DNA of 64,000 nucleotides from contig NC_087064.1 in NCBI RefSeq assembly GCF_963678635.1, forward strand, positions 82,391,847 to 82,455,846. The letters run 5' to 3'. The notes beneath the pieces are model-generated. The model made no database searches and was not told the origin of the DNA. It saw nothing but the letters and a program-made list of their open reading frames with translations. The position numbers and the translations under genes were made by a program. This DNA is from Symsagittifera roscoffensis (taxonomy: Eukaryota; Xenacoelomorpha; Acoela; Convolutidae). Of the stretch, positions 22,872 to 35,690 are shown one piece after another. Within the stretch, counting starts at the first letter, position 1. Each line of letters begins with the position of its first letter.

Positions 22872-23751
22872 TAAAAGAATTCCTCCAAGCAGTAGTGGAA
22901 GTATCGATAGTGGAACTAATAGCCTTGGTCGTGACATTTGGAGCAGAGAGTTTTGTGAAAGGACCGGCGATACTGCTCACCGATGGAATCCAGAGGCTGC
23001 GGCTAGACGGACTTCTGACATTGATTGCAATTACCCACGGAAACTTGGGAGGACTGATGAAACTGGCACGTTGTCCAGAGCAGATGAGAGAGAGAGAGTG
23101 AGGAACTTGGATATGAAGAAATTCACGGCCTCGTGGAACAAGATAAGAGACCTGAGACACACTCTTATCCAGTATCTCTTACAACAAAATCGCTTTTGAA
23201 CGGGAGAAGACGAGACGATTGAAAGAGAGTTAGATGTTAGACGACATGTTGGAGGCATGCCGCTGTTAACCGATCTGAGCTTGGCTATGAGAACCGATCC
23301 CTTGGCGCTGATCAGAGGAGTCACGGAGTTCGTGACAGTGATCTATGGACCAGCTGTCACGTTTGCGTTCCCTGATGTTAAGATGGAAGCATATAGGAGG
23401 TCGGTGCTGCACCTGAACCTCATATCGGCAGTGGACGGTAGTACACTGAACTTGTGTGAGCAGCACACATTGCGGGAGCTCATGAGTGAAGATCTGTTAT
23501 TTGCGAAAATATCGGAGCCAGAGATGACAATCATCAATTTTGACGATCACTTCCGTGATCGCATGGGAGAAGTAGAAAGAGGACACATCGAGGTGTTTCC
23601 GAAGCTTTGGAATCTGAGACCCTATGATAAAACGAATGGTGAAATAACCAGAGTGCCTCGTCTCACTGCATCATATCACAAAGTGAGAGAAGAGATGAAG
23701 GACTGGGCGATTACAAGAAGCTGCCGGAGGCAATCCCTGAAATCCCTCTGA
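22820..23751 (+). pseudogene. Post-pol ORF, part 4: broken helical segment
   Basis: Three pieces in two frames: 22820-23101 (YLIKEFLQAVVEVSIVELIA), then from 23098 in another frame (VRNLDMKKFTASWNK) with a TGA near 23200, then 23257-23751 (MPLLTDLSLAMRTDPLALI through the MTIINFDDHFRDRMGE region). No motif is recognised. Breaks are denser here than in the C-terminal module. A further shift near 23750 leads to part 5. Confidence 0.45.
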
Positions 23752-24581
23752 TAAGAAGGATGTTGCTCGGAGCAGTCTTCGTGGTACAAAATCCTAGATT
23801 GAGAGCGTTCGAAACCAACGAAAGGAGAGTAGGGAATTTCGTGGGAACGATGGATCCATACTTTGTGGGGAGAAATGCCGCCGTGTTACAATACACACGA
23901 TTTGCATATACGGATCAAGCGACGAGAAGGCGAATAAGCAACGCCGCGACTCCCAAGCCTGGAAGATTTGATGAGGAATGGAAGGGATTAGGCTTAGCTC
24001 CGATGAGGATGAGAGGCAGGACCGAATTGCCTGAAGCCTCATTAATACTGACTAGTGTAAAACAGGAGATGAAAGTGGGAGGAATACTGCAGACGAGAAC
24101 CTTCCTAGCACCCTTCGGCTGCGAAGAAATCAAAGTGGTCCATGGAGAAGAGGAAGATAGATCGGCCGGTACATTGCTCATACCGAGATTCCCGTGAGAA
24201 GCCGGCAATGATGAAAAAGGACCATCGAGCTCGAACAAGGATAAGTCAGGAGGAGATGACGGACAGGGTGGAAGCCGTCAAACCGAAAAACCCATGCAAC
24301 AAGATCAAGCTGGTGGGGAAGACGACAGGGCATCGACAGGAGGAACATCCAGCCTGGATTTCAATATCTTCAGTGATCTTGAGAACAATGCAGATACGTT
24401 GGAAACGACTGAGCCAGCGGATGAAGGCATCTCGACACTGGAGCCTCCGTCAGCCTTTATGGAAATGAAACGGAATTTGCCGGAGAGCAGCTCTCCTGGC
24501 AATTCAAGAAATAACGACCAGAGAATCCTCATGGAATCACCGCGGAGGAGAAGAATAGAGGCCTCAGCCTGAGTACCTTTC
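23752..24581 (+). pseudogene. Post-pol ORF, part 5: linker region with acidic, low-complexity end
   Basis: Frame continuous with the C-terminal module. 23760-24197 reads as folded protein (LIRRMLLGAVFVVQNPRLRAF). After TGA at 24195 the same frame gives a Gly/Asp/Glu/Ser-rich linker (DKSGGDDGQGG, NNADTLETTEPADEG) up to TGA at 24570. Both stops are one C-to-T step from CGA. The linker probably separates two folded units. Confidence 0.5.
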
Positions 24582-27500
24582 TTGGGAACGCTGCCCGAAG
24601 AAGAATGGGAAGTACATCACCGAGACCACGAGAGTAGGACGGGATGCAAACTGGACAGAGTGGCGTTTATGGAAGAAGTCTGGACCGTGGTTCAAAGCTA
24701 TGGGACCCAGTCCATTCTGAAAACGGGTCTCAATCAACCCTTGATGAGAGAAGTCCTTGACAAGCTTGATGATTGTGAAGGGAGACTGAGTGAGTTGTTG
24801 ATCGACTCGGCCACTGATGAAAGTGAAGCGAATTCTCCCATCAAGATGACACCGCAGGACGATAAAGGAGAGGTGGTGTATCTGTCAAGAACCAGGAGAG
24901 GGACGATGCGATCAAAATTGGTGATTGATAAAATCAATGCGATGAAAATGAAGTTAGGCAGCAGAGTGATGCCGAGGAGAGTTGGAAAGACGAAGGTGGA
25001 TTCAGAAATATCGATGAAATCTGTTAACTCAGCGAAGAGGAAACGAGTTGAGGAGGTCATGGATTTGGGGCAAGGTGATTATCAACTGCCTGGCACAGAT
25101 AAAATGTTAACAGATATAGCGATGGTGCCACCCATTCTCATGGCGGGGATAAAGTCAACAGGTTATAAATCCAAAAGGAGTGACCGCACTCTGACTGGAG
25201 CAACCTTAGAAATGGAAATACTCAGCCAATGTGGAGAGAGCACAATGAAAGACTTCAAGCCATCTCCCATGAATCACGGAAAGGGAAGTGTCGCAGGACA
25301 ACTAATACCAGTGGAATATAACCGACTAACAGTGTCGGAGACTGTGTCGATAGATGAACCCACCGGTGGATACATGGAGATGTTGGAATACCGAAACTCG
25401 GCTAGAGGGTATGTAATGGCCCTGGAAGATGGGAAAGCCATGGAGGGTTATCTGGAAACGATGTTGCAAGGCACCACCCTCAAGCAGAAGGCGTACGGGA
25501 CTTCAGCGTCGTCTGACATACAGGCAGAAACGATGAACCAGTTGGTGAGCCTTCCATGGAAAGCAGTAGTATTAAGGTATTTCGAAGAAGAAATGAGGAC
25601 TACGCCAAGAATACATGCTCTCGTGGCATTACCTTACGTAAGAACAGAGTTACAACTCAGGTTCGCCTGGTGCATGATGGGACTAACTCGCGAAGAGTAT
25701 GATTCAGAAGAAAGGAAGAGGTCGAAAGAAGAAAAGGTTTTCCTTATGACGAACCTGAGGGATCTGTTAGTCCAGGAGGGAGCAGCAGTAGCGTGTGCGA
25801 AGCGGAGAGACGCTCTCTGTTTCATTCGATTCCTGATAGAGCAGATTTCAGTACCTGCACTAAACACCTGTGTTAAAATGTTGAGGGAAGGCGATGAGCG
25901 AACGAAAGCCTTATTCTTGCTAGCACTGCTGGATATGCAGCAAAGTAAACCGATGAGGGTGAACATGAAAGAACCCGAGGAATTAGAACCCATGAGAAAG
26001 ATAGACGAAATCAGGAGATTCTCAAACAAGAAGCTGAGACTCGCTAAAGAATCTATGGGGGCATTGCCGAAATCCAGTGAATACTCTGGACCGATCAAGA
26101 AGAAATCGTATAGCTACGTATCCGGGATCATAGGGATAGCGTACAATCCTTTCCTGAGTGAAGACATACGCGATTGCTTCTTCGATTATGAGTAGGCGGT
26201 GTTGCTAAGATTCTGGACGTCCAGAATTGTAACGATTAAGAGCGTTAACAATCCACAGGCCAAATTGGGACTGGTCTTGGAAGAAGAAGTGACTGCACCT
26301 TCAGTACCAAAATCTGATAAAAGAGTGGAGTTTGGGTTGGGATTCTCAGATGAATTACTGAGAACGAGCTTGATGGCAGTGTGGGAATTGATGAGGCCAT
26401 CATGGTGTCTTAGTCCCAACGCTGACTCAATATTACGGGCGACACAAGACGTACAGAGGGAACTGAATGCAGACTGTAACCTGCGTGACCTCAACATCAT
26501 ATATAATGTGATGATAACGGCCTCTAAGAGCAACGGAGAAGATAAAGTGGAGTTGCCTGGCTGGGGACCAGAAGACTGGGTCAAACCTGGTAGCTGTCTG
26601 GCGGAAGTCTGTGGACTGGAGGGTCACGTTTGTGGAGGTCTGGACTGTGTGAAGACCCTGGAGAAACAACACAAGCAATTGACGGTATTGTTTGGAAACG
26701 TAGTGATGAAAGCAAGAACAGAAACGGAACTGATAGCAGATTGCCATGGAGGAACCGATGTAAATCTAGTGACTGCACTAGGATTCTACAGCATGTTTGG
26801 TTCTTTAGAGTCACTATTGAATCTAGAACAGAAACATGAGATGGTCACAGCCATCAGTGTAGAAGTATTCCCAGGAGTTCTGCAGACTGAGCAGAAATAC
26901 ATAGGAAAATGGAGGGAAGCAATCGAGACGGAAATGAACATTAGACACAGTGAGACTTATTGTAGACCATCAGGAGCACGATATTTGGTGGGTTCAACAT
27001 TGGCTCCAATGTGCAAGAGCAGATACCCTGTACATTTCCTAGCTGTGGACGTGAAGAGTACAAGAATGATCGTGGATCAAGCCTTCTCAGTGCCGAAGTG
27101 TGTGAGACTGGTGAGAATGTCCGAGAAGTCATACGAGTTGCTATGTAAGATGTTCTCAGCAGTTCCAGAGAGAACCAAAGAAGAATTGGAGTCAATACTA
27201 GGAAAGAAGTTCATGGGATATGTGAGCGGGAACTTCAGTGACTTTGAGAGACAGAAACAGAGAGGATCAACTGTCACAGATTACAATACAGTAGACAAGA
27301 ATGATGAAGTCCACCGAGTGATGATGGAAGTAGAACCATTACTGGAAGCTTCGGGAAAACGTAATTGGAGGAGCATCATGTTGACACATGACGAGTTTCC
27401 TTGCCACTGCTTGCTGCAGACCTGGTGGTATCCCAAGCGTAGTAATCTGATGTTGATCTGGGACTCTGGAGAGCTGCTCTCCATGGGATTACCAGATTCA

Positions 27501-28148
27501 TCACAGCCCATAACAATAGTGATAGTGGGAGTTATGATGGCGATACGATGGCTGGAAGCTCATGTGAGAGAAAAAAATAGACAGGAGGCACCGACGAGAG
27601 AACAGTTGCGGAAATTAGATTGTCTAAAAAATTTAGATATTTTTGAGACAATGTGCAAAATTCTAAACATTCCGATGGAAGTGAAGAAGAAATGGGCAAG
27701 GAAACGATTGATGCCATGGTTCAGAGCTAACATGACTGCATGGTTGTACAAGTATGCTAAAAAGCATATGTTGAAGCATGGCAGGGTGTACAGTGAATAT
27801 CAGCTGGACATTGGAGCAGGAGCTTTCAAGCGAGCTCTCGTGACTCATCGGAATGCAGTGACCACCGCTGTGAAAAGAATTTCCAGGGCAAGTGAACGTA
27901 GTGGAAAAGAGAAGGCAGAGATGTTAAAGGAAGTTTTGGAGAGAAACGTTACGTTGTGTCTCCACAACAGCTTCTGCAGGAACAGAGAATCTAACGTGGA
28001 TCCCCTACCTTGCTGCAAACAGAGGGTAGAAGAGCAGAAGTGTTGGAGGACGGCTTCCAGCAGCGTCAGGATAGCTAACGACGTGTTGCAAGATACGGAA
28101 ACTGAGAGTGCAGAGTCAGTATCACAGGAGGAAGAAATGGATTATTGA
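24582..28148 (+). pseudogene. Post-pol ORF, part 6: conserved Cys/His-rich C-terminal protein
   Basis: About 1,190 codons broken by a single TAG at 26193. The related element on the minus strand has CAG at this place (FDYEQV). Over the last 930 residues the two families align end to end and share GHVC...C, PCHCL.QT.WYPKR, NLML.WD, LMPWFR, LDIG.GA.KRA, THRNAVTTAVKR, and CLHNSFCRNRE with LPCC near the end. Cys and His in these blocks suggest metal binding. There is no signal peptide or membrane segment, so it is not an envelope protein. I do not recognise the family. Conservation of these blocks in two families otherwise about half identical argues for selection on the protein. Confidence 0.7.
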
Positions 28149-28960
28149 CGAATGACCGAAAAGCAAGATGAAAAAAGAGACGAAATTAGAAGAATTTAGA
28201 AGTTTTAGAACTTCTAAATGACGAAAAAGAGGAAAACGAAGGAGTGAGGAAGAAAAAGTTAAATCTCAGAATTGTTTTATGTGTGTGAAAAAACTCAAGT
28301 GAGAAACCAAGCAACCAAGTTGTAATTGAAAACTGAAATATTTAGTTGAGTTTTGAAATTGTTGCATTTATAAATTTGCATTTTGATTTTAGTTGAGTGG
28401 CTTTAGAGACACTTACTTACTATTTATTTAGAAAGGCTTGAGTGAAGGAGTATATTTAAATATTCCAGCCTACATGACTGTTTTTAATCAGCTAGGAGAA
28501 CTGATCGCTTTGTGGTGACATGGAAGGCTTGGGTAATCTCTCGAAGAGGGAGATTGTTTCATTGTTTTTTCTAACCACAGAGTTTCTTGATTTTAATATT
28601 CAGGACAATAACGAGCAAGATTTCCGAGGGGAAGAAGCATAGTAGGATAATTTTAGCTTGTTGGTTGGCAGGACTGTCCTGCAAGCCAACACCTTTTAAA
28701 TCTAAGAGAAAAAATTTTAATCGGGACATTGACATTGGAAGTCATAAAATATGTTTTATCTTAGGTCATATCCTCAATGTGCAGATTAATGAAAGAATTT
28801 GAAGGCTATAGTGATGTGGTATGATGCCATTTATATTCTGCAGTGAGTCGATGTGACGTGGATAAAAGTAATTTCGTGCATTTTGTAAATTCTGTTCGAT
28901 GACACTGTATCTATTTTACGAACATTGCGTGATTCAATGAGGACATTGACCGGACTGTCC
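28149..28960 (+). other. 3' untranslated region of the LTR element
   Basis: About 0.8 kb, AT-richer than the coding part, with no ORF of note. CACAGAGTTTCTT with TTTTAATATT (28577-28603) recurs in the 3' UTR of the second family (about 55660-55690, minus strand), so the region is homologous between families. Confidence 0.6.
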
Positions 28961-28968
28961 GGGGAGTA
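28961..28968 (+). other. Polypurine tract for plus-strand priming
   Basis: GGGGAGTA directly abuts the 3' LTR. The longer GGACTGTCCGGGGAGTA (28952-28968) is identical in the second family (55283-55299, minus strand). Confidence 0.7.
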
Positions 28969-29893
28969 TGTGACATTCGACCAGAATGGACAAAATGCAA
29001 TTTCTGCAGATTTCGAATTTTTAGCAGCGAACCTTCCGAGTTAGTAATTTTGAAGGATTAAGAACGTTGTTCGAACGATTGAACAAAACGTGAAGGTTGA
29101 AGGATTCGGAAATTCCTAAATTTTAAATTTTCGAAGTGATGACGTAACATTTCTGAGAAACGTCAGAAACGGCCATTTTGGCAAAGAAGTAAAAGAAAAA
29201 CAGAACAACATTAGCTGCGATTGCGAGAAGTACGTAAATTGTGATAAAAAACGACAACAAATCACGGAGCTGACAGAGAACGTTCCGAGTTGCAACTATT
29301 GTGTCGCTACAATAGTTGCAAGGCCGTTGCAGACAACGGTGAAGGGTGGAAGACAGCCTTCCGGATTACGGAGAAATCAAGATTAACGTGCTTGATTCAG
29401 TGGATTCAAGAATCCGGAAGGGTTTCGGGACTGAAATTGTTATCCTTTTATATAAACTTTTAGCTTCCTGCCATGTCCTGAATTGAATTTAGTTAACAAC
29501 TGGATTCATTTTGATAAGGATGAGAAGCTAGGAGTTGGGGGAAAGGGTTGATCCATCTTCGATGGAGATGATGATTTTTATCTACTGAACAAAAACAATA
29601 GTAATATAATAAATAGTAGTAGCCCTGTTTTTAGGAGTGACCTCGTGGTCTGGGGATACTGAGACCCAGCCATGAGTTCACTATTTCTGCAGGCAATTTA
29701 GTTAATTTGAGTGTTTTGACCGAAGCCGAAAGCAGTAACGTTTTTGTCGACCCGATGTTGGAAAAGACCACCGAAAAGTACTGGCTTGGTAGAGACGGTG
29801 AAAAGCATATAAAGCTCTTTTTAGACGTTAGCCAGTCGTCTTAGGACTTAGTTTTATTTTCCGTCGATATGTATCTTCCGGGCGAATGTTACA
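28969..29893 (+). repeat. 3' LTR
   Basis: The 925-bp partner of 5631-6555. Differences are scattered substitutions with no net indel. The U3 inverted repeat, TATA box and AATAAA are retained. Confidence 0.95.
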
Positions 29894-30452
29894 TCCAATA
29901 TATGCGTTTTTATATGAGTTGTTAAAAATTCCGAAGAATCGGAGACGCGTTACACGCTAGTTACCTTTAATGCTAATTATAGTGGTTTTCATATATTTTT
30001 TCAACTGTAAGCAATTTTACGTTGTACAAACATTATGATGCTAGTTGTAGCAAAAACGTTCGTTTTTTTCAATGAATTTTTTTGTACTCAGATTTCTTTT
30101 AGATAAGGTAAGATAAATAAAGAAAACTTTTTGAAAAACAATATTTTACTTGTGGAAGATTTGAAAAAGAAGCAGTAAGAACAGCATGTAAAAAACTTCT
30201 TTCGTTATGACCGACTGGCCCAGCTCTCGCTTCATTTTTCGAGTTATGTACTACCTTGCATAGACTACATATATAGCGCCCGTGAATTTTAATGGCTGGT
30301 ACAGACAATTTTTGGGTTCTTGTCAGCCTTATGGCTGTCGGATTTATTTGTTTCGGCTAATTTACCTAATTTAGAAAATCACTTCGGTTCATATGTAATC
30401 AAAATCAGATGCGTGTTTCTGAATCTATTTGCTATTTTACTGGCTTGCTTAT
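29894..30452. mobile_element. Foldback element, remainder of the right arm
   Basis: Reverse complement of about 3540-4200, separated from the rest of its arm by the LTR element. Matching blocks include TGACAAGAACCCAAAAATTG-type sequence, ACTACATATATAGCGC and CGAACGTTTTTGCTACAACT. The outer end lies near GGCTTGCTTATT at 30441-30452. Confidence 0.7.
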
Positions 30453-33400
30453 TATAAAATTGTGAGACATATAGGATAGATTAGATAAACATTATTAAAA
30501 AGTCACGTAGTTGACGAGCTCGGAAACTTAAAAACCTGGCTCGGCTTATTGTTGTTTCAAAAAATGGTGCTCTTTTTTCCAATTTGACGGAACTAATTTC
30601 AAACTAGTTTCAAAGCTCATCCCAATCTGACTATTTCCGATCTCAAACGGGCACATTTCTTTCTTTTTGTAAATTATTTGCTCCTCAAAACCAAAAATCA
30701 TATACTGTCGGGTAAAAAAGCTGGTTTCCAAGCTAAATTTTACCCTCTCTTGCAGGTGGTCAACCGACGCTCTCACCACCCAAAGGGTCCCCTTTACAAT
30801 TTTTGTACGGTCTCCATTTTGACTTACGACCCCAAAATTGTTCTTAAGCGCCCTCGATGCCAATTTGTTCAAATTTTGAGAGGAGATAGCATGCCAAAAA
30901 ACAGCAAAACTGGCATAAGAACATTGTTTTCACCTGCTTTTTTAAATAATTTTCCTCTTTGGAGGATTTTGGAGAGCTCAGAAAACTAATTTTGGCGACC
31001 TGACACCAAAACAAAGGAAAACCTCACTAGAAATTCTTAGATATGCGTCTGATTTCAAAACTGATCTGTACAGTCATCGTACAATCAATATTGGCGTTTT
31101 AGATTAAAAAAATATATCTTTTTTTTGATCCTGTGTTAAACCTCTAACTTAATTTTTCAAGCGCTTTAAAACCACAAGCAAACTTAGTCGTATAAAATAC
31201 TTAATTTGTAAGCAAATTTTTTTTCACATTTACGATTACAGAAGGAAAAAGAGTAAAGACAATAGTCTTACTGCAATATTGTCTTGTTGATCTAACATCA
31301 AAAATTTAATTGATTTAAATGTATAGTAACTGTATTGAATATTAGATATACTGAAAAAAGAAAGAAACACAACCAAACAGTTTGTAATTTTTGAAGTTTT
31401 TCTTAAAACAAATTCTTGAACACAAAATACTTTCCGTCCGCTTGTGAAAACATTAATTTTGACCTCAAATTGCAATAAACTGATTTTTAAACCATTGAGA
31501 ACGTATTTGAGAAGCGTGGAATTTTCCAACCAGATTCTACCTATGAGTACGTAAATTTTTTATTTGACATTTTGTAATCTGGTAGTCCAAGGTCCCTTTA
31601 TGTTCGCAGTATCGCAAAAAAAAAACAGAAAACGTGCAGCTTAGAGCGTCAAAATCAAAAAATCGCAACAGTGGTTGTTCAAGAGGAGAAATGGTGTACT
31701 AAAATGTTTGGCGTTACATTGTTTCTCCAGTAAGCAATAAATCACAAATTTGTGAGTCAGCATAATGTGGGATAATTTTTGAGGTTTACTCGGGCAACTA
31801 GTTCAATATTAAAATTTAGTCCTTTTGAATTTCAAAGGTCTTAAAGATATCTGGGTAAATACGGGTAAACGCAAAACTAGGTTGAAGACAATTTGATTTT
31901 GATCAGTTTATAGAGTTGTTTGATCAATTAAATAGATCAGAGTACAATATTTACGCTAGTGGGCAAAATTTAGCACACGTTTAGGTTTTTACTTTTTAAA
32001 ATGTAAAATTTTAGAAATTAGCACTGCTTTCTATGTCCATTTCGGACAACATTTACTTCGTTCTTCAGCAAAACTTTTACATAAATAAAGAGGTACCTTT
32101 TATGAATATTTCAACATTGACTTACCAATGTGATTTTAACTTGAAAATGCAAGATTTTCTCATCTTCACTAAGTATTTCAATCCGCGTGAAAAAGCAAGA
32201 AAAAGCCAATTTTAGTAAAATTTTCCCGCAGATTACTTCAATATTTTCGCGTAGAATATTTCACGTCGCATCATCACAGTTTTACTTCGGTTCTTCGAGA
32301 AAGAATTCACTAATGAAAAACGTAGTGCAGATGAGGAAATCTGCCGTTTTCTGACTCGAATTACAAAGATAATAAGTTTTTGAAACCAATTATTGATGGT
32401 TTCATAGAGGGTAGCTCTGATCTATTGCGTTTGGTCTATGAAAAAATTTTGCTGAAAACTGAACTAAGCGTTGTCAAAATGGGCATTGCAAACTGGCAAT
32501 TTAGAGAGTAAGAACTTGAATTTTTGAATTTGCGCTGATTTTGTCCACTAGTGTATATAGGTTTAATGTGAAACATGAATGGTTAGTCATAAGCACTGCA
32601 CACACTAGTAAACCCACAAAAAAAACTTTATACTACGAGCTCTAATCATTTGGAAACGGTAACAAAACAAATTTTGGAACGGAACTTAGCGGGTAATTTT
32701 ATAACTAAAGTTTGATTCAGTTCAAAATTAAAAGTCGAAACCAATAGAGCACCGTTTAAAGTGGTGTTGCTTACTTAGTGGTTACTTTTGAACGGGAAAG
32801 CACAAGTTTCTTTGAAATTGTTTTTCTTAATTTGAGATTTAGGAAGACTTTCTGTGGGTTATTCGTTGTGCCATGAACGGAAGTGGGAGTTCAATCCGTT
32901 TGCACCCGAAATGGACCAGAGTGCGGTATCCAACACTCAATCTCAAAAACACGCCTTACCACTATGCTAAGTGCTTCTATAGATGAATTTGAATAACAAG
33001 ATGATTGCTAAGAGATATATTAGGAAGCACAACTAAATTGTTTTTCTTTGTGTAATTTTAAATGTGTACCAGAGAATCTGTTTCTGATATCTAGAATTAC
33101 TGAATAGAATGTAGTTCTGAAGGCACAGAGCTTTCAAAGTTTGAAACGAAAAACTAATTGGTTTAAATTTTAGGGGTTAGATTTTCTCTTCGTTTTGATT
33201 TAAAACTATTTAAGAACTGTTCACTCTCATTTTTTTTGATATCCTGTGTTTAACTTCCATCACAACCGGTTTGATGATTTAGCGCTGAAAATAACTCTTT
33301 CGTTATCAATAAAAAGTGAGTCATAATAAAATCTGCATCAAACTTGATGGGGACTTGTCAATTTGTTGGGGACTTGTCAGTCCGATATTTTTTAAATATA

Positions 33401-33789
33401 TAAAAAATTTTATCAGCGTATCATTGTTGATTAAGGACATTGGAGCAGAAGGAAATTGTCTGAATATGTTTATAGATTGCGGTTCGATGCCTGCTGGGAT
33501 TTTTTTCTAAAAATTCCGAAAATCAGTAGTAACTTTTACTGGGAGAATATATGCCACAAATCAGACCCTGGTTTTACAATGTCTAGATAAGCCATAAACT
33601 GGTTCAGTACTGAATCAGTTCTGGAGATTCAGTACTCCCGACTTTTTTGTTTTAGATTTTGTTTTTTGTTTCGATTTCTTTTTCCAAACCTTTCTTATAT
33701 TATAAAATTGCCATCCACACAAGAAATGGAGGTTGATTTTTTTCAAGCTCCAAATCCGTTCCACTAAAATCTTTTGCTTTTTATATCAA
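30453..33789. other. AT-rich intergenic DNA, no supported gene
   Basis: One minus-strand frame of 108 codons (30546-30872) has a real ATG and non-random composition but no recognised motif. It could be a fragment of a dispersed repeat. The rest is A/T-rich with short open frames only. I see no RNA gene. Confidence 0.4.
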
Positions 33790-35690
33790 ATTTGAGTTAT
33801 AAATGAAAACAAGACTGCTCGAATCAGGGCGAGGCCCTGACTGCTCCGATTGCCTTTCAAAGATTGCCTTTAAAAAATAACATGAAAAAATTAAGTGTGA
33901 TAAAATAAAAGGATTTTTTTTTAAATTGAGGTTTTTGTGTGAAAATCATCCCTCACTTGTCATAGAAAAATAAAGAAGTAATATAATTCTCTACTAGTAA
34001 CAAATCAATTATGGCATATAAGCTTCCTTCAACTAATTTGGAACAATTTTCAAGACGGTTTAAATATCCGCTACGCTTTAATATCGCGCGTTAACTGTCC
34101 CAAATTGGCCAGAATGGCAATTTTTAAATCCCCATAACCTTACGAAAAATGATCACAGGTAAAATACCTTTTCTTATTCAAACTCAAAACAACAATACCT
34201 TTTGAATGATATAAAAAAATTCCGTGAAAAATGGTTCATTAAAAAGTCGAAATTTGTCTAAAAAAAACCCACCCCGAGCACAAATATTCCGTTACTTTTG
34301 TTACGAAAGTCGGAACAAAAAGTTCGCATACAATTTGAAATTTTGGCTTTTATAGCAGCTCCGAATAAAAATTGATAAATTTAAGTATTTTGTATTACGT
34401 GATCTTGATTTGTCAATGCTAATCTCTATGCTTTTAAACTAATTCAAGGACGTCGACCTGGCTTTTTGTTTTAATTTTGTTAAGGTTTCAATTTTCGAAT
34501 GGCTTTTGTAATGTAAAAACCCAACTAGACACGGAATGGAGCTTGATTTTTTGTTGAAGCACAAAATCTGTTTGTCTAAAATTGTTTTTTTTTTGAAAAA
34601 CAGAATTGATTTCTTAATGGTTAGTTTTGCATTGAATTCAAGTTTTTGGCTGTTATAGCAGCCCCAAACACGACTACCCAAATTCAGCGTATAGTTCTGG
34701 CTATTGTGAAAAAAGTTACCGATTAATTGTGCTCGTTGTGGTTGTGGTTTTTTTCTTTAGACAAATTTTGACTTTTTTACCTGCCGTTTTTGATGGGGTT
34801 TTTTATGTCATTCAAAAAGTATTGTTGTCTTGAGGTTAAATTTGAAAAAATATTTCCCCTGTGATCATTTTTCGTAAAATTATGGCGATTAAAAGGCCGC
34901 CATTTTGGTCAATTATGGACAATTAACAGGCGATATACTTCGTGCTATTAACGCGTAAGCAGAGATTTAACCCGTCTTACAAATTGTTCCAAATTGGCTG
35001 AACGAAGCTTATTTGCCATAATTAATTTGTTACTAGGAGCGAAATCTATCACTTTATGTTTTATATGGCGTGTGTGATAATGATCCTAATTTTAAATATA
35101 TATTTGTTTCATTTTATTTTATTTAATTTAATTTTTGTTCCCACTTTCGATACGAAAGTAACGGAATATTGGTACTCGGGGTGGGTTTTTTTTCTTCAGA
35201 CAAATTTCGACTTTTTAACTAGCCATTTTTGACAAAATTTTTCTGCATCATTCGAAAGGTATTGTTGTCTTGAGCTTAAATTTTGAAACATATTACACTT
35301 GTGATCAATTTTCGAAAAATTATTGGGGTTTAAAGATTAACATTCCGTCCAATTTGGGACAATTAACGCGCGATATATTTCGCGCTATTAACGCGTAAGT
35401 GGAGAGTTATTCCGTCTTAGAAATCGTTCCAAATTTGGTTGAGAGAAGCTTATTTGCCATAATTGAGTTGTTAAGAGGAGCAAAATCTATCATTTTGTAC
35501 TTCATATGGCGTGTGGGGGATGATTTTTATTTTAAAAAAAAAGTTTAGATAAATTTTTTTTTTTACATTTAATTTTGTTATTACTGCTCCATAAACAGTC
35601 TTGTTTCATCTTATAACTGCTCCATATAATTTGAAAGGCAGTTGGAACATCAGGGCGTCGCCCTGGTACGAGCAGTCTTGTTATATTACG
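33790..35690. mobile_element. Second foldback-type element with nested repeats
   Basis: It starts AACAAGACTGCTCG (33809) and ends CGAGCAGTCTTGTT (35669-35682), with TCAGGGCGaggCCCTGA and its partner just inside. An arm at about 33900-34330 is inverted relative to two direct copies at about 34735-35100 and 35180-35560. Shared blocks are GACAATTAACgcGCGATAT, ATTGTTGTCTTGAG, GTGATCAxTTTTCG and TTATTTGCCATAATT. A further direct repeat relates 33640-33790 to 34450-34600. No coding capacity is seen. Confidence 0.6.

Larger units (their letters stand above)
5631..29893 (+). mobile_element. Giant (24,263 bp) Ty3/gypsy-type LTR retrotransposon with post-pol cargo
   Basis: Two 925-bp LTRs (TGTGACA...TGTTACA) flank an internal region of 22.4 kb. 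Order: leader array, gag, protease, RT, RNase H, integrase with a GPF module, macro domain, then about 9 kb of extra coding sequence and a 3' UTR ending in a polypurine tract. The coding strand is purine-rich and less AT-rich than the flanks. About 27 differences between the LTRs (hand count, near 3 percent) agree with the many frameshifts and stops, so the copy is old and inactive. It interrupts the right arm of a foldback element. The flanks share only TCC (5628-5630 and 29894-29896). Most Ty3/gypsy elements are 5-10 kb; a size near 24 kb puts this with the known giant elements such as plant Ogre and planarian Burro. Confidence 0.93.

Noticed and set aside
18435-28148. Envelope gene of an errantivirus-like element
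   Set aside because: No signal peptide, fusion peptide or membrane anchor appears anywhere in the post-pol region.
30546-30872. 108-codon minus-strand ORF with ATG
   Set aside because: No motif, splice context or second copy in the window; kept only as a remark in the intergenic entry.
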